This document shows positions 21,031-29,456 of a stretch of DNA of 64,000 bases, piece by piece (position 1 is the stretch's first letter; every line of letters starts with the position of its first letter). Where the stretch lies: contig NZ_QDFZ01000010.1 of assembly GCF_003347605.1 (NCBI RefSeq), positions 62,001 to 126,000 on the forward strand. Reading direction: 5' to 3'. The notes below the pieces were generated by a model, which saw only the letters and a program-made list of their open reading frames with translations, made no database searches and had not been told where the DNA came from. Both the position numbers and the translations under genes were made by a program. The DNA is from Chryseobacterium sp. KLBC 52 (lineage in GTDB: Bacteria > Bacteroidota > Bacteroidia > Flavobacteriales > Weeksellaceae).

Positions 21031-21279
21031 ATACCCGTAGCCCCGATAGCAGCGGTTACCCCGGAACATGAGTGGGAGAGCCGGAGGGAAAGAGCTTGGG
21101 ATAGTGGGGCGTGAGGAGTATGAGCGGATAGCGGGAAAAAGCTTCTGAAAAAATAATGTATGCCTAAGTTGTTGAAAATTTATGAAATAAAAACACGATG
21201 GATAAAAGAAAAATTGATTTCTAAGAAAAATATTTTAAATTTATTAAAGTAAAACCAAAAGTTCAGCCGTCATAACCAT
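21031..21279. other. GC-rich patch and sigma-factor upstream region
   Basis: 21035-21120 is unusually G-rich for this genome, containing GTAGCCCCGATAGCAGCGG and GAGCGGATAGCGGG. From memory these words belong to another repeat element of flavobacterial genomes. 21121-21279 is AT-rich and must hold the promoter of the sigma-factor gene, but no clear TAnnTTTG is seen. Confidence 0.4.
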
Positions 21280-21858
21280 ATGGAGGTTGTCGAAAAAATA
21301 ACAATGCCACAGAAGGAGAAAGAAAGCATCATCTCACAGACCGTTTCCAACTACGGAGGGAAGCTGATGTCCTATATTCGTCCGAAAGTGAAAAACACGG
21401 AGGATGCGGAAGATATTCTGCAGGAAGTGTGGTATCAGTTCAGTAGCCTTACGAATCTCTCTGAGATCGTAAACGTTGGAGGCTGGCTGTACAGGGTGAC
21501 GGCAAATAAAATTACAGACCGTTACCGGAAAAAGAAAACAGAAAATCTTGAAGATTTCGTATATGAAGATGAAGACGGCAGTTTTTCTATCAAGGATATT
21601 CTTTTGATGGATGAAAGTGCCGGTCCTGAAGTGAAGATGTTTCAGGATGAGATCTGGAAAAAACTGTTTGAAGCACTTGATGAACTTCCCGAAAAACAAA
21701 GGCTGGTCTACGTAGAAAATGAACTGAACGACAAAACCCTCCAGGAGATCGCCGATGAGCAGGGAGAAAACATCAAAACCATCATCAGTAGAAAAAACTA
21801 TGCTGTGAAGCACTTGAGAAACAGATTGAGAAAGTTATACGAAGATTTAAAAAGTTAG
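21280..21858 (+). CDS. ECF-type RNA polymerase sigma factor
   Basis: 192 residues with region 2 at about 25-95 (TEDAEDILQEVWYQF, then VGGWLYRVTANKITDRYRKKK) and region 4 at about 130-185 (ALDELPEKQRLVYVENELND, then LQEIADEQGENIKTIISRKNYAVKHLRNRLRK). A later ATG at 21304 (MPQKEKE) is an alternative start. The next two genes on the same strand are a two-TM protein and a small anchored protein; no classical anti-sigma factor is visible, so one of those may act in its place. Confidence 0.92.
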   Translation: MEVVEKITMPQKEKESIISQTVSNYGGKLMSYIRPKVKNTEDAEDILQEVWYQFSSLTNLSEIVNVGGWLYRVTANKITDRYRKKKTENLEDFVYEDEDGSFSIKDILLMDESAGPEVKMFQDEIWKKLFEALDELPEKQRLVYVENELNDKTLQEIADEQGENIKTIISRKNYAVKHLRNRLRKLYEDLKS

Positions 21859-21869
21859 AAAAAGAAATT

Positions 21870-22202
21870 ATGAATCATAAACACAAAAAGGGTTGGATTT
21901 TTTTATTGCTATGCCCGCCATTAATTTTAGCTGCCGTTACATGGATTGTCATGATGCTTTGGAACTGTCTTCTTCCGGAGATTTTAGGAGCTAAAACCAT
22001 TACTTTCTGGCAGGCCATGGGAATATTGATCCTAAGCAAAATTCTTTTCGGAGGTTTCCATTTCGGTAAAGGAATGAGAGATTTCAAGGAAAGAAAGATG
22101 AGAGAGAAAATGGCAGGTTTATCTCCTGAGGAAAGAGAGAAATTTAAAGAAGTCTGGAGAAACAAATGCTCCGGTGGATTCTTCAACAGAAACAACGAAT
22201 AA
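21870..22202 (+). CDS. Small membrane protein linked to the sigma factor
   Basis: 110 residues: a basic N-terminus, a transmembrane helix at about 9-31 (IFLLLCPPLILAAVTWIVMMLW), a second at about 45-64, and a charged cytosolic tail (MRDFKERKMREKMAGLSPEEREKFKEVWRNKC). The tail resembles the helical hook of metal- or stress-sensing regulators such as CpxP/ZraP-type proteins only in composition. It begins 11 bases after the sigma gene, so translation is coupled. I infer a regulatory role in controlling the sigma factor; the sequence does not prove it. Confidence 0.75.
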   Translation: MNHKHKKGWIFLLLCPPLILAAVTWIVMMLWNCLLPEILGAKTITFWQAMGILILSKILFGGFHFGKGMRDFKERKMREKMAGLSPEEREKFKEVWRNKCSGGFFNRNNE

Positions 22203-22292
22203 TTTGAAATTTTTAAAGAAGTAGTAAAGTAAAATTAAAATTCATTCGTCTCTATAAAAAACAAGAAGTAGTAAAATTTAAAATTTTGAAAA

Positions 22293-22550
22293 ATGAAAAA
22301 TTCAGCATTAAAAGGAGCTCTGGGAGCATTAGCCGTTGTAGGTGTAGCCTTAATCGCTAAAAAAGCAATACAAAGAAAAAGATTTATCAAAGGTATTTTT
22401 GATGAGTATGGAATTAAAGAAAAGTCACCTTTCGGACTTGCAGATAAGATCAGAGAAATGAATGAGGAAGACTATCAGGAACTGAAAGGGAAATTCAAAA
22501 AAGAATTCCATTCAAGATGCTGCAAGAAGGATCATATGTGTGAAGCATAA
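22293..22550 (+). CDS. Small membrane-anchored protein with Cys-rich end
   Basis: 85 residues. An N-terminal hydrophobic helix (ALKGALGALAVVGVALIAKKAI, about 4-25) is followed by a charged domain and the ending FHSRCCKKDHMCEA, whose Cys-Cys...His...Cys set could bind a metal. No family recognised. It lies 90 bases after the preceding gene and before a very strong terminator, so it is the third gene of the sigma-factor unit. Confidence 0.7.
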   Translation: MKNSALKGALGALAVVGVALIAKKAIQRKRFIKGIFDEYGIKEKSPFGLADKIREMNEEDYQELKGKFKKEFHSRCCKKDHMCEA

Positions 22551-22578
22551 TCCATACAGGACTAAATTGAAATTGTTT

Positions 22579-22620
22579 AATTCCGACGCGGGAAGCAAAG
22601 CTTCCCGCGCCGGAATTTTT
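22579..22620 (+). terminator. Strong intrinsic terminator of the sigma-factor unit
   Basis: 18-bp arms (22579-22596 and 22600-22617) with a single mismatch, core CGCGGGAAGC / GCTTCCCGCG, three-base loop, then T residues. Confidence 0.9.
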
Positions 22621-22692
22621 ATATAAAATAGTCCCAGTAAAGGGTTTTTAATACTATATTTGTTTCGTTCTAATTAAAAGCTATTTCAGGTT

Positions 22693-23336
22693 ATGATGAG
22701 GTTTAGAAATGTTTTTATTGTCATACTTTCATTTTTTTCGATCATATTGTTTGGCCAAAAGTCACAACAAAAACAATATATTATCTTTTTACATAATAAA
22801 TTTTTGGAAGACCATTCTTTTGAGGAAAAACATCCGAAATATGGTGTTGCAGAATATGAAACAATACTCAACAAACTCAGAGGTCAAAATACAGTTGTTA
22901 TTTCTGAGAAAAGAAAAGCGGGTACAGATCCATCGGTGTATGCTGAGAAGGTAAAGAAGCAGATTGATAGTCTCCTGAAAAAGGGATTCCAGCTGGAACA
23001 ATAACAGTGGTAGGAACTTCTCAGGGAGGTTATATTGCACAATATATATCTTATTACGAAAAGAACCCGCAATTGAAGTTTGTCTTCATTGGAGCCAGCT
23101 TCAAAGATGATTCTTTGGAAAAGGATAAAAACTTCAGATTGTATGGAAGAATACTTTCCATTACGGAGAAATCGGATGACGGACATGTGCCGTTATCGAA
23201 GGAACAAAGGTTGATCAGATCTGATATTAAAGATTTTAAGGAAATTGAACTTAATACAGGTTTACATCACGGTTTTCTGTTTAAAGCCCTCAACGATTGG
23301 ATTGCTCCCACTAAGGATTGGATTTCCCGTAAATAA
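22693..23336 (+). pseudogene. Alpha/beta hydrolase gene split by a one-base frameshift
   Basis: The first part (22693-23004, 103 codons) starts with a signal peptide (MMRFRNVFIVILSFFSIILFG) and reads through FLHNKFLEDHSFEEKHPKYG. In the A5-G3 tract at 22978-22985 the frame slips: in the -1 frame the protein continues as GIPAGTITVVGTSQGGYIAQYIS and ends at 23336. The catalytic elbow GTSQGG (Ser) and the DGHVPLSKEQ block are in the second part, so without a frame change the protein is inactive. The simplest cause is loss of one A from a run of six. Sequencing error, or -1 slippage at AAA-AAG, are other options. Confidence 0.75.
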
Positions 23337-23379
23337 ATACTGGTTGGGCTATTACCGTTTAGTTCTTATGATTGAAGTT

Positions 23380-23650
23380 ACTACTCAATGATCTGCGTAA
23401 TCTGCGAGATCTGCGGGAAATACTGTTAATATGAAGTAGAGATTCTTTGCTATGTCCGGAATGACAAAAGGACTGTTGAACTCATTCAATTCGCAGTATT
23501 TGTTGAGAAGTACAATTTTATCGGAGATAAAATCTTTGCATCTTAAAAATATACAGCTTGTTGTAAAAAGACTTAGCGTTTTTGCGTTTTCTAATCGTCA
23601 GAGAATAAGCGTATTGAGATTGCTTCACCTTCGGCTCGCAATGACTTTCT
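23380..23650. repeat. Composite interspersed repeat region
   Basis: Holds ATCTGCGTAATCTGCGAGAT words, GATTCTTTGCTATGTCCGGA, TTTTATCGGAGATAAAATC with CATCTTAAAAAT and CTTAGCGTTTTTGCG, and finally GATTGCTTCACCTTCGGCTC (23618-). All modules recur at other sites. No gene is present here. Confidence 0.7.
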
Positions 23651-23726
23651 GATCCATACTTTCAACAAAAAATTACTGTAAACATCCAACACAAAGAAAA
23701 ATAAATCCTTATTTTTGTATTGCTCA

Positions 23727-24374
23727 ATGAAAGATTACTACTATTTTCTCGGTATATCACAGGATGCTTCGGAAGAAGACGTCAAAAAAGCCTATCGAAA
23801 ACTGTCTTTAAAATATCATCCCGATAAAAATGACAATGACGATTTTTTTGCAGACCGTTTCCGTGAGATTCAGGAGGCTTATGAAACCTTGAGTGATCGT
23901 GCACTCAGACGTACTTATGATCAGAATCTGGAAAATCATCAGAAAAGTTTCAGATATAATATTCCGCCAGCCATCAAAACTTTTACAGCGAATAAAATTC
24001 ATGCGAAAAAAGGAGAGGAGATTATCATCAACTGGCAGACGAGCAATGCTGATGTAGTAAAGGTATTGCCTTTCGGATTGGAAAAGCCGTATGGAGAAAG
24101 GATCTTTAAGATCACAGAATTTAAAGACGGGAAATTCCAGCTTTTGCTTCATGCAACGAATTCTCTTTTGCACAAGACGGTTGTTCAGGGAATTACCATT
24201 ACAGAAGTTTTTGAGAACGATTCTGAAAAGTTCAAAAACTCGGTGGAAGAAATGTTTAAGCCACAACCCAGAACAAGAATTAACAAATCCGGTCAGCCTA
24301 AAATTATGATGCTGATCTGGGGAGTTATTATTTTAGCGATTGCTATTTATGTGCTGATCAAAAATTTCAGCTAG
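23727..24374 (+). CDS. DnaJ-domain membrane protein
   Basis: 215 residues from the ATG at 23727 (MKDYYYFLGISQDASEED). The J domain fills residues 1-70 with the HPD triplet in KYHPDKND, needed to stimulate Hsp70. The middle (about 75-165) is a beta-rich domain with KGEEIIINWQTSNADVV, and a C-terminal transmembrane helix (IMMLIWGVIILAIAIYVLI) anchors it. This tail-anchored co-chaperone type is not the canonical DnaJ (no zinc finger). Client unknown. Confidence 0.9.
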   Translation: MKDYYYFLGISQDASEEDVKKAYRKLSLKYHPDKNDNDDFFADRFREIQEAYETLSDRALRRTYDQNLENHQKSFRYNIPPAIKTFTANKIHAKKGEEIIINWQTSNADVVKVLPFGLEKPYGERIFKITEFKDGKFQLLLHATNSLLHKTVVQGITITEVFENDSEKFKNSVEEMFKPQPRTRINKSGQPKIMMLIWGVIILAIAIYVLIKNFS

Positions 24375-24375
24375 T

Positions 24376-24525
24376 TTATGCCATTTTCTTTCTTCCCGGG
24401 CATTTTTTACATCTTTTCCCTTTTTTGAATTTTTTACAACAAGATTTCTTTTCACAGAACATCTCTTCGTTATTGAATGAGTAAGGAGCCAATGGCGGAA
24501 CTTTAAATGGGACAATCATATTCAT
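24376..24525 (-). CDS. Cys-rich microprotein (49 aa)
   Basis: A short minus-strand frame starts at the ATG at 24525 (MNMIVPFKVPPLAPYSFNNE) and ends at the TAA at 24376. The C-terminal half MFCEKKSCCKKFKKGKRCKK plus CPGRKKMA holds five Cys among Lys, a pattern I recall from tiny conserved flavobacterial proteins; it may bind metal or nucleic acid. Its stop lies one base after the convergent DnaJ gene. A TAnnTTTG box ends only five bases before the ATG. Confidence 0.6.
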   Translation of the reverse strand: MNMIVPFKVPPLAPYSFNNEEMFCEKKSCCKKFKKGKRCKKCPGRKKMA

Positions 24526-24529
24526 GCTG

Positions 24530-24537
24530 CAAATATA
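24530..24537 (-). promoter_or_regulatory. Promoter -7 box of the Cys-rich microprotein
   Basis: Minus-strand TATATTTG, an exact TAnnTTTG match. The predicted start falls at or next to the ATG at 24525, so the mRNA may be leaderless. Confidence 0.4.
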
Positions 24538-24946
24538 TTAATTTAGAATAAATATAATTAATAAAATTTCATAAAATTCTTAAAACCTGATGTATAACGG
24601 GAAAAGTCCTTTACATAAAGAAATAAAAGAGCTGGATTGGCGCTCTCATCACTTCCTACATTCACCATCAATGCAGTTAAAGTTTGTTTTTTGAATAAAA
24701 TTAAAATTTGCAGACTTTTTACAAGAATAGTTTAATCAATAGAACAGATGTTGTTGAATAATTTATTTCACTTTGATAAAATCGAGAGTGTTTAATTGTG
24801 AGATAATTGATGTTTTTATTGTGTATTATGTATAGAATAATGAATATTATTGTTGAAACTAATATGAACTTTATATGATGGCTGTGAAAAATAAATTGTG
24901 AGAAAAGTCACAAATATTTTTGTGAATTATCGCATGGGATACCCTC
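24538..24946. other. AT-rich intergenic region before gcvP
   Basis: About 400 bases with no credible ORF, RNA gene or known repeat module. I looked for a glycine riboswitch because gcvP follows and found no convincing paired-aptamer structure. Confidence 0.5.
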
Positions 24947-24977
24947 TTGTACAATCGTCCAAAAAATTGTAATTTTA
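24947..24977 (+). promoter_or_regulatory. Promoter of gcvP
   Basis: TTG (24947-24949), 20-bp spacer, TAATTTTA (24970-24977): a good two-part Bacteroidota promoter with a leader of about 30 bases. Confidence 0.6.
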
Positions 24978-25012
24978 CCCATCTTTTTACAAACAAAATC
25001 TAATAAATAAAA

Positions 25013-27871
25013 ATGAATACAGAACAGTTTGTGAGCCGTCACATTTCCCTTAATGAAGCCGATAAACAGGCGATGTTGGAGAAACTTGGCGTTTCTAGTA
25101 TTGAAGAGTTAATTTCTCAAACCATCCCTTCTTCTATCCGTTTAGAGAAAGATCTTGAGATCTCGGAACCACTTTCTGAATACGAAATGTTGAACCACTC
25201 AAAGGAATTGGCATCTAAAAATACTGATTATACAAGTTATATCGGATTTGGATATCACAATACACTTTTACCTTCAGCAATCCAGCGAAATATTTTTGAA
25301 AACCCGAGCTGGTATACGGCATATACTCCATACCAGGCAGAAATTGCACAGGGAAGACTTGAAGCTCTTCTTAATTTCCAGACTGTCGTATGTGATCTTA
25401 CTGGTTTTGCATTAGCCAACGCATCTTTATTGGATGAATCTACTGCTGCTGCTGAAGCAATGCACATGTTTTTCAACAACAGATCTAAAGACCAGAAAAA
25501 AGCAGGAGCTAATAAGTTCTTCATTTCTGATCTCGTACTTCCTCAAACAGTTTCTGTATTAAAAACAAAAGCTGAAGGATTAGAAATTGAAATCGTAGTA
25601 GGAGATCATAAAACTCACCAGTTGGATGCTTCTTATTACGGTATTTTATTACAGTATCCTGGTAAAAACGGAATCGTTTTAGACTATACAGAAGATATCG
25701 TAGAATATAAAAAACTTGACCTTCAGGTAGCGGTTGCTTGTGACCCGATGGCTTTGGTTAAGCTAAAGTCTCCTGCAGAAATGGGTGCTGACTGTGCGGT
25801 AGGAACTACACAGAGATTCGGTATTCCATTAGGATACGGAGGTCCTCACGCAGCTTTTTTTGCTTGTAGAGAAGATTATAAAAGAGATATTCCTGGAAGA
25901 ATCATTGGGGTTTCTCAGGATATGTACGGAAGACGTGCTTTAAGAATGGCATTACAGACAAGAGAGCAGCACATCAAAAGAGAGAAAGCTACTTCAAACA
26001 TCTGTACCGCTCAGGTTCTTTTGGCAGTAATGGCGGGTATGTATGCTGTTTACCACGGACCAAAAGGATTAAACTATATTGCTGATCAGATTCACTTTAA
26101 AGCAAATGCTTTGAAAAACGGTCTTAAGGCATTAGGATATCAGGTAGTAGAAGAGCCAATCTTCGATACAGTGAAAATCACTATGGCTGAAGATGAGAAA
26201 GCAAGATTGGTAAGACTGATGCTTGATCACAGATTAAACTTAAACTATTTCACAGAAGGAGTAGTAAGCATTGCGATCAATGAAAGTACAACATTAGAGA
26301 AATTAAACTACCTGATGGCTTCTTTCGCTCAGTTTAAAGACAAGCAGACTTTCAAATTAGAAATTAAAGAAGGATACAGCATTCCGGAAGAGAATTTAAG
26401 AAAAGACGAAATTCTTACAGAATCAGTATTCAACAAATACCATACGGAAACAGAATTGATGCGTTACATCAAGCGTCTTGAGAGAAAAGACTTATCATTG
26501 ACTCACTCAATGATTTCTTTAGGATCTTGTACCATGAAATTGAACGCAGCGACTCAAATGTTACCACTTTCATGGGAAAACTGGGGAGCAGTTCATCCAT
26601 TCGTACCTGTGAACCAGGCGGAAGGATATCAGGAAATGATCCGTGAACTGGAGAAAGATTTAGCAGAAATTACAGGTTTTGCAGGAACTTCTCTTCAGCC
26701 AAACTCAGGAGCTCAGGGAGAATATGCAGGATTAATGGTGATCAGAGAATATCACATTTCAAGAGGAGACCACCACAGAAATGTAGTATTGATCCCTCAG
26801 TCTGCACACGGAACCAACCCGGCTTCTGCTGCAATGGCAGGAATGAAAATCGTAGTGGTGAAAAACCTTGAAAACGGAGAAATCGACTTCGAAGATCTTA
26901 AAGCTAAAACAGAACTTCATTCAGCAAACTTATCAGCTGTAATGATCACTTACCCTTCTACTTACGGTTTCTTTGATGCCAACATTAAAGAAATTACCAA
27001 CCTTATCCACGAGCACGGAGGACAAGTATATATGGATGGTGCAAACATGAACGCTCAGGTAGGATTTACAAGTCCTGGAAACATCGGAGCTGACGTTTGC
27101 CACCTTAACCTTCACAAAACTTTCGCAATTCCTCACGGAGGCGGAGGTCCTGGAGTAGGTCCGATCTGTGTTGCTAAACACTTAGTTCCTTTCCTTCCTT
27201 CTAACGCGAACATCAGAATTGGTTCTAAAGAAGCTATCGAAGGTATTTCTGCTGCACCTTACGGTTCAGGATTGATCCTTAACATTTCTTATTCTTACAT
27301 CAAAATGTTAGGAACAGAAGGTCTTAAGAAGGCTACAGGACATGCCATCATGAATGCTAACTACCTGAAAGAAATTTTAGCAGAGCATTTCCCGATTTTA
27401 TATTCAAACGAAAACGGAAGAGTAGCGCACGAATGTATCGTAGATTTCCGTCAGTTCAAATCTTTAGGAATTGAAGTGGCTGATGTGGCGAAGAGATTAA
27501 TGGATTATGGTTTCCATGCTCCTACCGTTTCTTTCCCGGTTGCAGGTACACTAATGATTGAGCCTACAGAATCTGAAAGCAAGTCTGAAATTGATCGTTT
27601 TGCTGAAGCATTGATCTCTATCAAAAAAGAAATAGATGAAATTGCCAACGGTGAAGCAGATGCTGCCAACAACGTATTGAAAAATGCTCCTCACACAGAA
27701 CAACTGGTAATCTCCGATTCCTGGGATAAACCATACAGCAGAGAAAAGGCAGCTTATCCATTAGAGTGGGTAAGAGACCACAAATTCTTCGCTTCTGTAT
27801 CAAGAGTAGATGAAGCATACGGAGACAGAAACTTAGTATGTACTTGTGAGCCTATTGAAGCTTATATGTAA
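25013..27871 (+). CDS. gcvP: Glycine dehydrogenase (decarboxylating), P protein of the glycine cleavage system
   Basis: 952 residues, the full-length single-chain form. It decarboxylates glycine with pyridoxal phosphate and passes the aminomethyl group to lipoylated H protein. The PLP lysine is K702 in HLNLHKTFAIPHGGGGPG; the N-terminal half shows YTPYQAEIAQGRLEALLNFQ and LPLGYGGPHAAFF-type blocks, and SLGSCTMKLNAATQMLP marks the start of the second half. The other gcv genes are not nearby. It has its own promoter and terminator. Confidence 0.98.
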   Translation: MNTEQFVSRHISLNEADKQAMLEKLGVSSIEELISQTIPSSIRLEKDLEISEPLSEYEMLNHSKELASKNTDYTSYIGFGYHNTLLPSAIQRNIFENPSWYTAYTPYQAEIAQGRLEALLNFQTVVCDLTGFALANASLLDESTAAAEAMHMFFNNRSKDQKKAGANKFFISDLVLPQTVSVLKTKAEGLEIEIVVGDHKTHQLDASYYGILLQYPGKNGIVLDYTEDIVEYKKLDLQVAVACDPMALVKLKSPAEMGADCAVGTTQRFGIPLGYGGPHAAFFACREDYKRDIPGRIIGVSQDMYGRRALRMALQTREQHIKREKATSNICTAQVLLAVMAGMYAVYHGPKGLNYIADQIHFKANALKNGLKALGYQVVEEPIFDTVKITMAEDEKARLVRLMLDHRLNLNYFTEGVVSIAINESTTLEKLNYLMASFAQFKDKQTFKLEIKEGYSIPEENLRKDEILTESVFNKYHTETELMRYIKRLERKDLSLTHSMISLGSCTMKLNAATQMLPLSWENWGAVHPFVPVNQAEGYQEMIRELEKDLAEITGFAGTSLQPNSGAQGEYAGLMVIREYHISRGDHHRNVVLIPQSAHGTNPASAAMAGMKIVVVKNLENGEIDFEDLKAKTELHSANLSAVMITYPSTYGFFDANIKEITNLIHEHGGQVYMDGANMNAQVGFTSPGNIGADVCHLNLHKTFAIPHGGGGPGVGPICVAKHLVPFLPSNANIRIGSKEAIEGISAAPYGSGLILNISYSYIKMLGTEGLKKATGHAIMNANYLKEILAEHFPILYSNENGRVAHECIVDFRQFKSLGIEVADVAKRLMDYGFHAPTVSFPVAGTLMIEPTESESKSEIDRFAEALISIKKEIDEIANGEADAANNVLKNAPHTEQLVISDSWDKPYSREKAAYPLEWVRDHKFFASVSRVDEAYGDRNLVCTCEPIEAYM

Positions 27872-27891
27872 TCTCAGTTTTTATACATAAC

Positions 27892-27926
27892 AAATCCCTT
27901 TCAGCAATGAAAGGGATTTTTGTTTT
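27892..27926 (+). terminator. Intrinsic terminator of gcvP
   Basis: Perfect 12-bp stem AAATCCCTTTCA (27892-27903) / TGAAAGGGATTT (27908-27919), loop GCAA, then T residues. Confidence 0.92.
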
Positions 27927-27932
27927 TTATAG

Positions 27933-28110
27933 TCATTGCGAGCGTAGCGAAGCAATCTCTTTAACACAAATGACGCAAGGATTTTTCGACTACTCATTGT
28001 TTCAATGTTCGCAAAGGCGTTCCACTCAGCGAAGCTTAAACGATATGTTTTTTCGGAAAATGGCGAAGTTTGTATGGCCATCGTCATTGCGAGCGTAGCG
28101 AAGCAATCTC
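27933..28110. repeat. Pair of 27-bp direct repeats
   Basis: An identical 27-base word (TCATTGCGAGCGTAGCGAAG followed by CAATCTC) at 27933-27959 and 28084-28110 brackets 124 bases of low-quality coding potential. It is the best-preserved form of the CATTGCGAG module found at many sites in the window. Confidence 0.85.
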
Positions 28111-28118
28111 AATGATTT

Positions 28119-28517
28119 TTACTTGCTTTTAATCAGTCCTTCAAGCCTGGTCATCATATCATCTTTTTCTTTCAGCATTCTTTCATAAAGTGCAATTTTT
28201 TCTTCATGAAGCTGGATGATTTTATCAATAGGATTATAATTATTGACAATTACACCTGTTGCGTTATCATGGAAATTACTTGCAATAATATTGATAGCCT
28301 GTTCTTCATCAAAATTTTGAAATGCTTCCACAGGAATTTTTAAAACCTCAGAAATCTTTTGAAGAAGCGGATCCTCAATAGTTTCTTTCTGTTCCAATAA
28401 GGAAATTTTCTTCTGGTTCCAGTCATCACCTAAATCCAGCGCTAAAGCTTCCTGTTTGATGCCCAGCATTTCTCTGAATCTTTTTACATTTCTTCCCTGA
28501 TGTATCTTTTGTTCCAT
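28119..28517 (-). CDS. XRE-family helix-turn-helix regulator
   Basis: 132 residues from the ATG at 28517 (MEQKIHQGRNVKRFREMLGI). The HTH_3 domain covers about 7-65 (IKQEALALDLGDDWNQKKISLLEQKETIEDPLLQKISEVLKIP). A linker with NFHDNATGVIVNNYNPIDKI and a C-terminal coiled-coil-like helix (LHEEKIALYERMLKEKDDMMTRLEGLI) may mediate dimerisation. It is a common chromosomal type in Chryseobacterium-like genomes; targets unknown. It lies just left of the REP-flanked transposase gene, which runs the same way. Confidence 0.85.
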   Translation of the reverse strand: MEQKIHQGRNVKRFREMLGIKQEALALDLGDDWNQKKISLLEQKETIEDPLLQKISEVLKIPVEAFQNFDEEQAINIIASNFHDNATGVIVNNYNPIDKIIQLHEEKIALYERMLKEKDDMMTRLEGLIKSK

Positions 28518-28630
28518 TTGTGGTTTTAAGCTTATTTGAAGGTTTATGATCAGTAAAGATAAAAAAATGTGGTGAATATTAAGATGTGACGCTGAAGATT
28601 GTACCAAATTCTTTTTAATTAAAACAAAAC

Positions 28631-29376
28631 CTCAAGCTACGCAAAGTCTCCTGACTTTGAGTGCATTATTCCTCATCATAATGGTTATATTTCCAAAATT
28701 CAGAACTTCTATTTACATTAATCACTGGATTTTCTGCAATTTCAATTGAATTTATTATTCCTGTACCATTAGAATAATTAGTTGCTGAAGAATAAATGTA
28801 GTGATTTGCTTTTGATACAATTCCGGCACGAACCGGGTTCAGATGTATATAATTTAATTTATCCCATAGGAACTTTAAGCTGAAAATTTCCTCAGAATGA
28901 TTTCCATATTGCCAAACCTGAAAATTTTTATTTCTGGAATGAGTTTCAGTAGCTTTAGCCAATCGTTCCAGAATCCAATCTTTTCGGCTTTCCGGTTCTG
29001 TTTGTATTTTTTCTAATATTTGTTTCGCTGTAAATTTTTTAAAATCTCTGATTAGATCTGAAAGTTTTCCATCTCTTGACTGTACAATAAAATGTAAATG
29101 GTTACTCATAATGACATAACCATAAAGAATCATTCCTTTATTTTTTATACAGAATTCGAAGCATTCTACGATGGTATCTCGATATATTTTTCGGGTAAAA
29201 ATATCTATCCATTCAATAATGGTACAGGTTAAAAAATGAGGTCTATCCTGATCTCTGATAACATATCCTTCTTTCATCTTTGGTTTTTATCAAAGATAAT
29301 TAATGGAGTTGTAAATTAGATATTTTACAGCATTTTTTTTAATGCCGCAAAGTCAGGAGACTTTGCGGAGCGTGAG
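28631..29376 (-). mobile_element. RAYT transposase unit flanked by inverted REP-like hairpins
   Basis: The left element (28631-28666) and right element (29341-29376) are inverted copies sharing CGCAAAGTCTCCTGACTTTG. Each can fold as a hairpin; the right one has perfect arms CCGCAAAGTC (29345-29354) and GACTTTGCGG (29359-29368). The left element starts right after the transposase stop codon. This layout is that of a REP-associated tyrosine transposase gene between its own REP sequences. Confidence 0.7.
28666..29277 (-). CDS. REP-associated tyrosine transposase (IS200-like, Transposase_17)
   Basis: 203 residues of the HUH/Y1 transposase family. The metal-binding HxH is at His60-His62 in YVIMSNHLHFIVQ, and the later block LNYIHLNPVRAGIVSKANHYIYSSATNY is diagnostic of RAYT proteins. 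In the helix that usually carries the nucleophilic Tyr this protein reads RDFKKFTAKQILE, so the active tyrosine is not obvious. RAYTs are usually domesticated, single-copy and thought to move short REP hairpins rather than themselves; the inverted hairpins on both sides fit that. Confidence 0.9.
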   Translation of the reverse strand: MKEGYVIRDQDRPHFLTCTIIEWIDIFTRKIYRDTIVECFEFCIKNKGMILYGYVIMSNHLHFIVQSRDGKLSDLIRDFKKFTAKQILEKIQTEPESRKDWILERLAKATETHSRNKNFQVWQYGNHSEEIFSLKFLWDKLNYIHLNPVRAGIVSKANHYIYSSATNYSNGTGIINSIEIAENPVINVNRSSEFWKYNHYDEE

Positions 29377-29456
29377 ATTTGTATTGAAATCTTCTTAATT
29401 AAAAACAAAATCACCTCCCAAAATTGAGAGGTGCCTTAGTATTTAAATTCCGGCTG

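Noticed and set aside
23452..23652. Plus-strand reading frame of 66 codons
   Set aside because: Lies entirely in composite repeat sequence; no upstream promoter and no plausible protein features.
24538..25012. Glycine riboswitch before gcvP
   Set aside because: No paired aptamer-like stems could be drawn; the two-part promoter leaves only about a 30-base leader.
27907..28098. Short frames on both strands between gcvP and the XRE gene
   Set aside because: They span the 27-bp direct repeats and the gcvP terminator; translated repeats only.
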